Source of the DNA: Pollenia angustigena
Lineage: Eukaryota > Arthropoda > Insecta > Diptera > Polleniidae
Assembly: GCA_930367215.1 (NCBI GenBank)
Contig: OV884059.1
Location: forward strand, 97,762,993 to 97,826,992
DNA: 64,000 bases
Direction of reading: 5' to 3'
The notes beneath the pieces were generated by a model that saw only the letters and a list, made by a program, of their open reading frames with translations, made no database searches and had not been told where the DNA came from. Each line of letters begins with the position of its first letter. Within the stretch, counting starts at the first letter, position 1. Of the stretch, positions 1-10,439 are shown one piece after another. The position numbers were made by a program, and so were the translations under genes.

Positions 1-1298
1 TTAAAAGAAATTTGTGTTTAAAATAAAATTTTAAATGTTAAATGTATGTAAGTTTGGCATCTGAAAATAGGGGCGTTCGTGTTTTGCATACCCAGTACCA
101 GTTTAACAGTGTCAACTTAGTTACTTAACACGACAGATGCACAGATACTGACATATTTGCATTTACAATTAAATTTTATTTTGAAAGCATACCCCAGCAT
201 ATACATATATAAAAGCTTATACATATGCAGCATTTAAATGCACTAAAAGAAATTATTCAAGAGGAATGCAAATACGAGCTGAGATTGCATAAAATTTGCA
301 GAGTGAATATAAAGTACTTTATATTTCCAAAAGATCATATTAAAATTTGGCCCAATTTTTTTTTAAACAATATTCTATTTTAATTTCTATTTTTCTAAAT
401 CATCTATAGAGCAACGTTAGTATTAAAAAATTTATCAAGTACAGCAGTCCTTAGTTTTTTTTTTTTTTTTTAACAAATTACATTTTTTGTCGATATATTA
501 ATTACTCCCACTTCCATTATATGTACATACTTGTATTCATTCACCTCATCACCCACATTTTCCCAAAGTATCACTTAAATATTTATTATGCAGGCTTATT
601 AATGTACATCCATAAAATATGTACAAAAAAATATGTGTATTTTTATTTTGTGCAACCTGCTAGCTAAAGAGAAGTATTGGGTTTTAAACCCTGCCTTTAT
701 ATTTCTGTTCAATAACCAAGTTGCATGACCTTTTCTATGAACACAATTTGAAAAACAATAGATACTTCGGCATCACATGTCATGAAATGAAAATGAGTTT
801 GAAAGGTTACAAATTCAAAATTAGTTACTAATTAAAAATAATTAATTAAATTTTAAATAAAAACCACAAGTGAAAGTTTTGAGATGTACTCGTATATGTA
901 TGTATGTAGGAAAGCCACAATAAACACAACATGTAGGCAGTACGATTACTCACACATACACACATATTTAATACATGTAATGTTGATGCCCTGCAACCAT
1001 TTGATATTACAGAAGTTTGGCAAAAGAATCGCAAATCTTTTGAGATGATCGCCAACCATACCATAGAACGAACTATCATAATTCTAATCTTGCGTAGGGA
1101 AAGCTGGCTAAAGGTGAAAGCATCGCCTTTGGGATACGAAAAAAATTCTTCCAGACAATTCCAAGAAGGCACTTCCAGAAGATTCTTTAAGGTGTGTCTA
1201 AGAAGTGACAAGAGGTATTTTATGATCAATTTAAAAAAATGCGCCACAATTTTGAAGTTGTTTTATAACATTTCTTAAAGTCAATGTTTAATTACATT
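1..1298. other. AT-rich intergenic sequence, no gene seen
   Basis: Short ORFs on both strands near 846-1278 overlap each other and have no recognisable motif. Homopolymer T runs and ATGTATGT-type short repeats (near 895-910) occur. I see nothing that supports a gene. Confidence 0.6.
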
Positions 1299-2094
1299 AA
1301 GTTTATTAGGGAGATCGAGAGGTTAGTATTTTAGGTTTGCCCAAGTTGAATATTTTAAAATGTCCATTTTTCGAACATCAAATAAACCAGGTATTTTGGT
1401 AACGCAAACCGGTTATTTTAGGTTTGCCCAAGTTGTATATTTAAACGGTTATTTTGGTAAATGTGTAATTTATATATGTACGTTTTCCTTACTTTTGTTA
1501 TAAATGTTTTATTTTTCTTAAGTATTTTTCTAATTGAATATAAGCATGTGTTCTTGTTACAAAATCATAAACTATTCAAAATACTAAAAAAAAAAATGTT
1601 CAGCTTAACCTTCATAAGGTCTTCGGGTTAAATCTGACCCATTTTAAAATAAAAGGTTAATTTTTTCTAAGAGTGAGTGACTTATATTGTTCATATTTTA
1701 TGACTTTTATTTAATTTAAAATGCCAACAAGGACGTTAGTTTTTCAGAAAAAAATATTGGCGGAAAAAATATTTATAAAATTTTTTGCACTCAAGGTTTG
1801 GGTCATATTTGACCTGTAGCAAAATTCTTTAATTTTCGTAAGAAATTTACAGTTGTTATTTATTTGTTTTTTTTTCACCTCCAGTGACATAAATTATTTT
1901 GAAGTTTATTAATAATAAAGGTTAATGTTTATTTGATATTGATTTGACTGCAGTTGGCGACACCAAAATTTCGCACTTATTGGTTCTCTAGTTAGCTAAA
2001 TTGTATATATAGATCAAATAAAACAGATTCAAAAAGCTTTCGAGAATACTAAGTTTCGACAACAAGTATACTCCCATTGAACGGCAAATTTTAG

Positions 2095-2345
2095 AGAAGT
2101 TTGCGCCGATACGTGAGTTATAAAATCTATGGGTTGATTAGCTATGCCTGGAATATACAATAGAAACTTTGCCTGATATAAACAAATGTGTGCATGTAGT
2201 TCTTGATTTGGTTTGGAATGTCACAGACAATGGTTTTACATCGTACTAATTGGGACAAAAATTGCTAGAAAATCATGTAACTTTAGTATAAACTATATGT
2301 AAAAACAAGATTGAATTGCCACGAGTGCTTTTGGTAACTAAAGGC
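2095..2345 (+). pseudogene. piggyBac transposase fragment
   Basis: A broken reading frame in which FAPIREL, LWVD, VVLDLV, FTSY and KNKIELPRVLLVTK follow in the order expected for the core of a DDE piggyBac transposase (the second catalytic Asp region, VVLDLV, followed by the FTSYxLGxxLL block). In-frame stops (for example after LWVD and FTSY) and small frameshifts abolish coding. It lies between the TTAA-flanked ends at 1609 and 3094. Confidence 0.75.
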
Positions 2346-2710
2346 TATCATTAACATCAGCTTAACATGGCTAGAGCGAAAACTGTATTGCCAAACATCG
2401 ACATTTCATAGAAAATTAAAGTTTTCAACTTGTCGCACCCTATATCAAGTAGTCAAAAAAAAAACATTACCCAAACACTAATTTTCACGAGAAATTGCAA
2501 GAAAGTGCATGTAGTAGCTGAGCAGGAACACCACCCGCCATCTTCAACCAAAACCTAGGAAAAATCTGTTTACCATTCCAAAATAAGTTGTTGTCAATTA
2601 TGTCACAATACAGCTACAACCACTTTATTTTAAATGTACTTTTGTATTCGCAACAAATGTTAACAATAACTACAGCTTCAATATACAGAATAAATCTAGA
2701 AACAAAATAT

Positions 2711-2977
2711 TGGTGGCTATTCCAAAATACGCGTCAAAGAAGTGAACATTTACATGAAAACAAACACAAAATAAATCCAAATTGACGAAAATTGTTTTTG
2801 TTATCTATACACTTCAAAAATGAAATTAACACGAGAGTTATAACGCGTTTCTGTCTCTTTTAAAAACTGTAAATTTTGTATGAAAAACAAAAACAATTTT
2901 TATCGATTTGGTTTTGTTTGGTTTTTGTTTTCATGTAAATGTTCACTTCTTCGACGCGTATTTTGGAATAGCCACCA
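2711..2977. repeat. Inverted repeat, ~87-bp arms, inside the piggyBac relic
   Basis: The arm at 2711-2797 (starting TGGTGGCTATTCC) returns inverted at about 2890-2977 (ending GGAATAGCCACCA). The spacer is about 95 bp. The arms are roughly 85-90 percent alike by eye. It looks like a small foldback insertion or a duplicated piece of the element; no target duplication was resolved. Confidence 0.65.
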
Positions 2978-3122
2978 TTAACTTTTAAAACATACTTAAT
3001 TGAACAAAAGTGAGTTTTTTTATAAAATTTTCTATTTGGGTAAAATTTGACCCGAAGACCGTTAACGTCAGCAAATTTGAAGACCTTATGAAGGTTGAAA
3101 AGTAATAAGCAATTTGACAGTA

Positions 3123-3542
3123 CCCAATAAAAAATGGAGCTTCCAACGAAGCAGGTTTGTAAGGGAGAAACATAGGAGTTTCGTTTACCATTGCGCTTAC
3201 GGAAGACATGAATTTTATATGGCGAGTTCCCACTTTGAAGCAATACATTTGTGACACATAAAGCACATTATTCAGCGCACATAAACATTGTTGGATGTAA
3301 CGATCATGTTTAAAAACTGAATGTTTTGATACAGTTATTTTTTAGTATTCTCCCTTACAAACCTGCTTCGTAGTAAGGGAATGCCGTAGCACTTGAAATG
3401 TTATTTTTTTTTTAAAGTTGTTGAGAGTTCTTTCACTTACTTTACTGCATTTCTGTATGTCTTATTGCGTAGCGCATAATTTTGCGCTTAGTTTTTAAAT
3501 GTACCTTTAGTGCTTCGCAAAATGATAAAATTTTTTATTGGG
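3123..3542 (-). mobile_element. CCCAATA-TIR MITE, copy 1
   Basis: Ends CCCAATAAAAAAT (3123) and its inverse (ending 3542) are flanked by TA on both sides, as for Tc1/mariner-type MITEs. The body is the reverse complement of 38110-38525, with shared blocks such as CCCTTACAAACCTGCTTCG and CACTTTGAAGCAATACA. It lies just beyond the piggyBac relic and still inside the hAT relic. Short ORFs over it are chance. Confidence 0.75.
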
Positions 3543-3629
3543 TAATTTCCACAAGCTTGGCTTAAATTTATGCCAAGCAAAACTTGACTCAGTTCCAAGT
3601 AGTTCTTCAGAGACTGCAAATAAGACTGT

Positions 3630-3950
3630 ACTAAAATATGTTGCCAAAAATGAATCAATGGGTGAAATATTAGCCTGCTGTGTTGCCGAGGACGGAATGC
3701 CAGTTTAGGAACTAAAAAACATTGAGTAATTAAAGCATATCTTCATGCATAAAACTACAACATACCGGCGACATCAACGATATGGGAAAATGCATGTTTT
3801 TTTTTATTAAAACACCAAGAACTTAAAGCTAAATTGAAGGAATCAAACAGTGTCATGGACAGTTTTAAATTGTGATCGACGAATTAAAAGATATTTCAAA
3901 CAAAAAGCATGTTCATAATTCTATTCGTTTCTACACTGCTGAAAGAAAAT
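3630..3950 (+). pseudogene. hAT transposase fragment
   Basis: Translation in shifting + frames gives CVAEDGMPV, NYNIPATSTTIWEN and IDELKDISNKKHVHNSIRFY. The last resembles the block after the catalytic region of hAT transposases, where DEWTDISN..YLNI..HF is common. Premature stops and frame changes are evident. It fits the TAGGGA ends at 1307 and 4570. Confidence 0.5.
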
Positions 3951-4578
3951 AATTTTAAATATATAATCCTGGCTAAGAGGTTTTGTTTGCAACATTTAAA
4001 AAATACGGTTGAAATCTACTGATTCATATAGACATGCTTAGGCACCAACAAATTAAAACTCATTTAAAATAAATTTGGGAGAATATCTCAAATAATAAAT
4101 TTGTTAAATTCTTATAATTTTTTAAAACCAAAGTTTTTCAAAAATTCCTTAAAGAATTGTTTGCTTTTGCAAAACTTTTGGTTAGAAAAAACTTTATTGA
4201 ACAGTATCTAAATTACATTATACAATTATCATCTCAGAAATAAAGTTTAGTAAACAAATAGAAATTTTTAAAAGTAAAGGGTATGTTGGATTAATCAGTC
4301 ACGTTCTTTTTGGATTTTATGCTCAAATATTTATCAAGTCTGAACACACCTTATTTTGTTGTTTCCTTACAGTCGTGAATTGTTTTGTTTTTATTCAAAT
4401 TTACTTTTTATTGCAAACACTTATTTGATTTTTGTATTTTTATGTATTTTAATTAAAACCGGTTAACCGGTTATTTTTAAATTGCTTAACCAAAAACCGG
4501 TTTTTAAAAACTGCTATTCGGAATATTCGTAAGCCGGGGTTTGAATAAAGTCGAATAATCGATTTCCCTAGTGTTTAT

Positions 4579-5195
4579 ACAATAAGTGTTTTCATTTGCT
4601 CAGAGTCAACTTTAAACAAAGACAAAATATTTCTCACAATAACTCAAGAACATAAAAAAGTAAAAGAACGCTTTTCATGGTTTTTTGCTCATATCTCAGC
4701 CATTTTCCAATCGATCAGGCTGAAATTCAATAGCAAACAATTCCGGACTACATGTGACATACATAAATGAACATCCCCATCACATCTGAGGTCTTCTGAA
4801 AACCCATTTCAACGGACATACATCGTTAAATCAACTTCGCTACTTATAAGGACCCGGAATATAAGGGGCAATCCAAGTCAAATCGGACATTTTGAAGAAA
4901 AATATTTTTTGATTTCCTTTATTTTTTACTGTGTTGATAATGTTCCTTCTCAGCAGCACATTTCAGAAAATTTTCAGATTTTTTGGCTAATAAACCCCAA
5001 TAAAAATTACGAGCAGATTTTAAACCCAAAGGTTAGCGATAGTGAGGAGGTCCCATCTGTTTTAGCAGTGTTCAATAAAGTTTGTGAGTTCGTCGCACTA
5101 ACAAAATTCATAAATAAAATTATGGAAATTTATTGTAAGCAGAAAGAAGAGTTGAAACTATTTTTTGGGATGATTTTTGCTATAAGGGCTCTATA
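4579..5195. other. HINE-like debris and unidentified sequence
   Basis: 4690-4870 carries phrases (GCTGAAATTCAATAGCAA, CTTATAAGGACCCGGAATAT) that also occur at 9365-9480 and near 47570, and so belongs to the interspersed HINE-type repeats. A 104-residue + ORF (4909-5223) has no recognisable motif and runs into the MITE at 5196; I do not call it a gene. Confidence 0.5.
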
Positions 5196-5449
5196 TCGAT
5201 GGTTTTCTTCCGCAACCTCGTAACTCAAAAACAACTACTTTTCAGGAGAGACAAAATACTTTATTTTAACCAAATATTTGAAACTTTTTGCTTCATATTC
5301 TTTTATAATCCAATAATTAGGAAAAATTCCGATATTCCGCCAAACAAAAAAATTGCAAAATTGTAAAGCGGTATTTACTGATTACTTTCCCAGTTAAAAC
5401 AAAAAATCATAAAAAATCGAGTTACGAGGTTGCGGAAGAAAACCATCGA
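5196..5449. mobile_element. 254-bp MITE with perfect long TIRs
   Basis: The left end (TCGATGGTTTTCTTCC...) and right end are exact inverted copies over about 32 bp, from 5196 inward and from 5449 inward. TA flanks both sides (5194-5195 and 5450-5451), a Tc1/mariner-type duplication. There is no coding capacity. The undamaged TIRs suggest a recent insertion compared with its decayed neighbours. Confidence 0.8.
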
Positions 5450-5452
5450 TAT

Positions 5453-6160
5453 GTCCCATCATACTTTCAGATCTATCGAGAAAACTATAGACCAATTTCA
5501 AATGCGTTAGTTAATAAATTTTCATAACGAATTAGTGCATATAATGCCAAAAGTTTATCCAACAGTAACAGTTGAAGCCCGTGATATTAGCAAACTTAAA
5601 TAAAAAAAGAAAAAAATTCGAATTTCGGACTTCAAGAAATCCTTAAGCCCAGTTGACACATTAAAATCTTATCGTTAAGACGTATACTAAAGAAAGCATT
5701 TCTTTTTTTTTTTATCGAACAACGCGAATTAGATCAAATTCCATTCGAAAATGAAATGAATAAAAAATGTAAGAAATACTTACTTTTATTAATCTGAATT
5801 TTTTTTTTTATCAATATTTTGTATAGCGCAGAGATCGGCAAAGCTACTACACCGTGCTTTTTTCTCTTTAAATCTCTCTCATATGTATGCTTAAATATTA
5901 AATAGAGCCAGTTAGCCTCGCTTGAGCTTAAAATTAGGATGTTTGGATTACCGCTTGTTTATACAGAAATAGATACAAAACTTTTAGAAAGAAAATCAGA
6001 TCACAAGTTTTTGATGAATTGCCGACATTTTACGCATGTTCGTTCGTAACATACTTTAAAATGTTTGATCTACCAAGCTTCCTCAGCTTCGTCAGTTCTG
6101 GCGGCGGCTGTAGGTTTAGCATTGCCGGGTAAAAGCAGCAGAATAACAGGTGAACATATA
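5453..6160. other. Unidentified AT-rich stretch
   Basis: No coding frame and no resolved repeat boundaries. A short GC-richer patch at 6070-6130 (CTTCGTCAGTTCTGGCGG) has no assignment. Confidence 0.5.
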
Positions 6161-6164
6161 AAAC

Positions 6165-6290
6165 AGTGAGTGCTCCGAGGAGAGGAAGGGGAAATTTCTG
6201 CCTCTGCGAAACTTTCTACCAGAATTTAATGAAATTTAAAATATAGATAGATCCCAACTCGAGGGGAGTAAGGAGAAACATCTGCCTACA
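6165..6290 (+). repeat. Fragment of HINE family B internal repeat
   Basis: GGGGAAATTTCTGCCTCTGC, then AATTTAATGAAATTTAAAA and ATAGATAGATCC, match the internal units at 23260-23600. It is a short internal piece lacking both element ends. Confidence 0.6.
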
Positions 6291-7065
6291 TAGATATACA
6301 CTCAATCATGATCTTGCGACAATCTCCGAGTGGGGTCTTGCGAATAATGTCTATGTAATGTTGTATGTTGACCCACAGACGTCTTATGGAGTCAGTGTCA
6401 TCTGTTTCCATGGCAGGCATAGCTATAGAGAAATCATACACTCTTGATGTTCTGGGCGTGAAAATTCAATGTGATGTTTGATGGAACCAACATGTTTTTC
6501 AAGTGTCGAAAGAAGCATTCAACTGTCTTGGTGTCTTAAAACGGTGCAAAAACAACTTCACTCCTTCTGATCTCCTCACTATTTATACCGCCTATATCCG
6601 ACCGAAAATGAAATACAATTCCCATTTCTGGGCAGGGGCTTCTGGATCAGGTGCAAGGGGTATCCAGCTCTATTGACTCATTGAATCAACGTTGGAATGT
6701 GAGTTGTGCATCATTGTTCTATCGATATTACTATGGTAAGTGTTCAGCTGAGCTGGGCGAACTCATCTATGAGACGTGGGTGCATGTCCGTAGTACTCGC
6801 TATTCCAGCAGATTACATCCATTCGTTGTCGACTGTCCAATGTATCGCACAACGTATTATAGAGAAAATTCGTATCATAGTCGAACTAGCCGCATGTGGA
6901 ATAGAGTTCCGGCAGAAGTCTTCCCAGTCGGCTACAATTTGGAAAAATTCAAATTACATGCCCAAAATCACTACTCCCTCTTTCCTCTTCCTCATATCCT
7001 ATTTTCCTAATACCAACACAATGCATTGCATTAGTAGGGGGCATCCCCTGAGTGTTGGATCAAAG
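6290..7065 (+). pseudogene. Non-LTR retrotransposon ORF2 3' end, decayed
   Basis: Frameshifted + strand translation gives HDLATISEWGLAN, then LGVLKRCKNNFTPSDLLTIY, TAYIRPKMKYNSHFWAGAS, SSIDSLNQRW, RYYYGKCSAELGEL and PFVVDCPMYRT. The end RTSRMWNRVPAEVFP closes the series. This is the region downstream of the RT catalytic core through the C-terminal end of jockey/CR1-like reverse transcriptases. Stops and at least two frameshifts disrupt it. The 5' part with the catalytic motifs is missing. Confidence 0.8.
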
Positions 7066-7171
7066 TAAAAAAAAAAACACATAAGCTATGCATGTTTTCA
7101 AAAATGGCACTACATGAAGGGGGAACGTGGTAGCACACGCCGGCTATTTTATTTGCCAATAAACTCATTCA

Positions 7172-7406
7172 AATAGATATAAATATGTCTAAAACCGCAT
7201 TGAATATTAATCCTGTGTGTTCAGTTTTAATTGCTAGAGCCATTGACATGGGTTTATTACCGTTACCTTGGGAACAAAAAACTCTTTGATTTAGTCCGTT
7301 ACAGAACTCGATAGAGTTAAACTTTGCGAAGAATTTCACACCAGTTTTGAAATACATATATGCATTTTATTTTATGACTTGGTTCGGTTCAGCTTGGAAC
7401 CCTCCA
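7172..7406 (-). mobile_element. TGGAGGG-TIR element, partial copy with a conserved short frame
   Basis: The terminal repeat at 7375-7406 (reading TGGAGGGTTCCAAGCTGAAC on the - strand) matches both ends of the element at 20942-21180. The - strand reads KFFAKFNSIEFCNGLNQRVF and then GNGNKPMSMALAIKTEHTG, almost identical to the other copy over about 35 residues, then diverges. The second end is missing or lies beyond 7172. The encoded segment is unrecognised. Confidence 0.6.
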
Positions 7407-7409
7407 ATT

Positions 7410-9003
7410 AATATCGGTTCATTACTTATAGATTTCTATGTAAATATCACTTCTGAAATAATCTTAATCTCGGTGGACCTGAACTTATTTTATTTTTCAG
7501 TGTTGTACAGTGCAATTAGCACTCTCACTCTCAAAATTGTCATCGTTGTAACTATTTCATACAATTTGTAGATCTCGAAATAGTAGCAGAATGGGTAGAG
7601 TTTAAATTTAATTTTCTTCAAAACATTTACCAAACAAAAATCATTTTTGTAAACGAAATATTGTTGAACATTTTCTAAAAAAAAAATGTTGAGGCAAAAA
7701 TAATAAAACATATTTTATATTCGACACCTTTAGCCATGTGACAGGATACATGTTACAATTACCGTCTACATATGGTACGTTAACAGCACTCGACTCATAC
7801 ACGTTTGGATATCATACACGACAAGATATCCATAACATTGTTTCTACTGATATGTTTATAGTTTCGAATTGTTTTTTGGTACTTTTCGTGTGTACTTTAC
7901 ATACAAGCATTCATACATATGTACATTAGGGATATAACTTTTAAACAATTTTTTAAAATATCAAAATCGGCATAGCACAGTCCGATAGAGCATAAACAAC
8001 TATAAGGGAACGTATATTTATTTTTTCGCTAACGTCAAAAAAGTTCACGCACCAACCGCGATGAAGTTTTTAAAATTTTTAATTTTCTTTTTGGTTAAGA
8101 AAAATCAATAATATGTTTATTTAAAACAAAAAATAGCTCAAGTATGAAATTTCATTAATATTTGGAGATGGTAAGAGATTTTTCCGCAAACTAAAGCGTA
8201 TCTTTAACCTTTTTTAACAAAAAAAAAAATTTAAAAAGAATAAAAAACACCGTATAGAATTACAAATATTCAATATTGCATTGGTTTGAGAAAAATTACA
8301 AAAGATTATGATTTTCGTGTTTACTAGGACATGGTTGACCTCATGGTACTATGCCAAAAAATTGGTTATACCCCTAATGTTCATATGTATAGGCGAACCT
8401 TAATACAAACGTTAGTATGTATTTGAAGTAGAATATGTTTGTTTATGGCGCATTAAATGTAGACGCACTGAGGGCAACTTAACATAAAAAACCTAATGTT
8501 ACAGCTTATGAGTTGAATTTTGTGTACACATTTTGAATTTTAATAAAGTTGTTAAAAAAAAGTATGTATGTATATGTGAGCTACGACATTCATGTTTAAT
8601 ATTTTGTTGTTTTTTTTTTGTTAACTTTGCAGGTGTTATTTTCATTGTTATCATTTGTGTTTTTATTTTATTCTTTTTTTTTTTTTGCTAACTTCTTGTA
8701 GAAAATACTTCATGTTTTTGTTATTGTCTGTTATTTTGGGAAGAATTGACATGAATATTTTTTTTCTGTGTGATAAAATATACGCTTTTCTATAGATGAT
8801 TCGCGTCATTGTATGGTTACACTGGTGTTAACTTTTGTTAATACGGTTTATTTTCGGCGTGTTTTGTCATGTACCATTTTTTTTTTTTTTTTTTTTTTAA
8901 ATTAAGATTTCGTTGCCGAAATTGTTTTTGAAAAGCGTTAAGAGTGACGCTTGACAACTTAAACCCAAACCGAAAATGTTGAATAAAGCAGCTTTTTGTC
9001 GAT
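7410..9003. other. AT-rich region without recognised gene
   Basis: Short overlapping ORFs on both strands, T/A homopolymers (notably T runs at 8870-8900) and no family motifs. Phrases such as CATAGCACAGTCCGATAG near 7970 look like repeat debris but were not traced to a second copy. Confidence 0.5.
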
Positions 9004-9005
9004 TA

Positions 9006-9230
9006 TCGCTCATTTGCTGCAACATCGTTTTAACTTTAAAAGCGAGGTTTTGGAATCAGTGACAATGAATTGTTTTCTATGTTTTTTCCTTATAATGTGT
9101 GCAAAATTCATCTTTATATCTTTTATATTTGTCATTTTTTTATAGTCTTGCAAGCAAATAAAAAACTTTTGACACGTTTATTTCGAAATGAATTTTTTTA
9201 AGTTATGTCGACTTTGCAGCAAATGAGCGA
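9006..9230. mobile_element. 225-bp MITE, TA duplication
   Basis: The left end TCGCTCATTTGCTGCAACAT and the inverted right end share about 20 bp with few mismatches. TA flanks both sides (9004-9005, 9231-9232). AT-rich, noncoding interior. Confidence 0.7.
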
Positions 9231-9359
9231 TATATGCCACACATGCATTTTTTATAAAGCCTACCGCAGGTAACTGCAAACTACGGTAAAAGATTTTGAA
9301 AATAAGGAGAAAATAACAAATAACTTAAATTTAAAAATGTACAATACATTAAAAGTTAA

Positions 9360-9485
9360 AGACCCGATCTGGCTGAATTTCAATAGCAAAAACAAAACAT
9401 TTTGACGGACATATGAACATCGCTAAATTAACTTAGCTACTTATAAGGACTCAGAAGATATGTACTTTATAAGGTCTAATATCAA
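9360..9485 (+). repeat. HINE-type interspersed repeat fragment
   Basis: GGCTGAATTTCAATAGCAA, GACGGACATATGAACATCG and ACTTATAAGGACTCAGAAG match 4710-4860 and the distal part of HINE A (47510-47590). It is an isolated tail fragment without subterminal repeats. Confidence 0.55.
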
Positions 9486-9539
9486 TATTGTAGCAATTAC
9501 AGGCGGAATCTTATAGACTAATAGTATAGAAGGTATTCA

Positions 9540-9905
9540 AATTTGAGGTCTCATAGGTCAACGGAAATCGCTACAGAGAGATGATCCGAAGCTTTTTGTG
9601 GTGGAAAATGTATGATTTAGACATATAGAATATTTGGTTCCAAAAGGATGATACTTTTTGCCACACAGCAAGATAAATATTATTCCTCGTAGAGGAGATG
9701 TGAATTGGGCACCCAGATCGTGATAATTTTGGAGGTTTTTTTGATATCGAAATTGTACAGCAATAATCCCACAACAGTTCAAGAGCTTAAAAACAACATT
9801 ATCGAGCAAATTCAACCATTGACTACGATTTATTGAAAAACGCAATTGAAAATTTTGGTAAAAGGTTGGGAGCCTGCCAAGCCATTAGGGTCACTTGACA
9901 AAAAA
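9540..9905 (+). pseudogene. mariner-like transposase C-terminal relic
   Basis: Frameshifted + translation contains WFQKDDTFCHTAR (9635-9673), matching the WFQQDGATCHTA block that holds the second catalytic Asp (codon about 9647-9649). Then come IIPRRGDVNWAPRS, LKNNIIEQIQP and KRLGACQAIRG-like remnants, in the order expected to the C terminus of mariner-type transposases. Several stops and shifts break it; the N terminus is absent. Confidence 0.75.
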
Positions 9906-10099
9906 AATTTTTAATTTTTAACCGAAACCTATTTTTAATATCTCAAAAACACTCTTTGTTTATTTTATCAAAATTAAAATGATACCCCAATTTTTGAAAC
10001 CCTTTATATACTCTTTCCACATGTGGTGAATGGTAAGCAACTTCTCGAAAATTTTAATCTTTTTAAAGCAAATTGTCCCCTAGATCATATAGTATGTGC

Positions 10100-10380
10100 G
10101 CTGTCGTGGCAAAATCCTTAATCCGGGATCATATTTGTATGGGAGCTAGACAAAATAACAGGCCGATTACGCTGATTTTATATGCCAAGCTTATCTAATA
10201 TATGATATAAACATATAACAACCTAGTCCCCATTATAGTATATGGGATCTTTAGAAATCCCATTCCAACATACACATGGACAGATGAACATCATTAAATC
10301 AACTTTGCTAATCATAATCAACCAGAATAGATGTACGTTATACGGCCTGCATTACATTACATAAATTGAGATAGAACTCG
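10100..10380 (+). repeat. HINE-type interspersed repeat fragment
   Basis: TATGGGAGCTAGACAAAATA, ACGCTGATTTTATATGCC and GACAGATGAACATCATTAA resemble pieces of the HINE families at 36080-36120 and 47510. Both ends are missing. Confidence 0.45.
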
Positions 10381-10439
10381 CTATAAAATATTCCTATTCA
10401 CGCTATAAAATATTCCTTTTATAAGTATTCATATTATAC

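Larger units (their letters stand above)
1609..3094 (+). mobile_element. piggyBac-like element, nested in the hAT relic
   Basis: Inverted ends CCTTCATAAGG, followed inside by GGTCTTCGGGT and a GACCC-type palindrome, are flanked by TTAA (1605-1608) and TTGA (3095-3098). A TTAA target with such ends is the piggyBac signature. The interior (about 2095-2345, + strand) preserves piggyBac transposase-like stretches: FAPIREL, VVLDLVWNVTDN, FTSY-LGQ and KNKIELPRVLLVTK. Several stops and frameshifts show it is dead. At 1486 bp it is well below full length. Confidence 0.75.
1307..4570 (+). mobile_element. hAT-type transposon relic with nested insertions
   Basis: The ends read TAGGGAGATCGA (1307) and, inverted, TAGGGAAATCGA (ending 4570). 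The 8-bp flanks AAGTTTAT and GTGTTTAT match at 6 of 8 positions, as expected of an aged hAT duplication. AACCGGTTATTTT motifs lie inside both ends (about 1407-1450 and 4455-4505). Between 3630 and 3950 the + strand carries a decayed reading frame with stretches such as AEDGMPV and IDELKDISNKKH, resembling the conserved region of hAT transposases around the usual DEWTDxSNK motif. It is not functional. It is interrupted by the elements at 1609-3094 and 3123-3542. Confidence 0.65.

Noticed and set aside
846..1278. Overlapping 133-codon (-) and 77-codon (+) ORFs
   Set aside because: They overlap on opposite strands, lack motifs, and have the composition of AT-rich chance ORFs.
2860..3266. - strand ORFs of 127 and 93 codons
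   Set aside because: They lie across the end of the piggyBac relic and a noncoding MITE; the same frame in the second MITE copy is not conserved as protein.
4909..5223. 104-codon + ORF as a gene
   Set aside because: No recognisable domain, no homology I can name, and its end lies inside a MITE TIR.
5800..6160. Possible tRNA or SINE head in the GC-richer patch
   Set aside because: No A-box/B-box pair or cloverleaf could be drawn.
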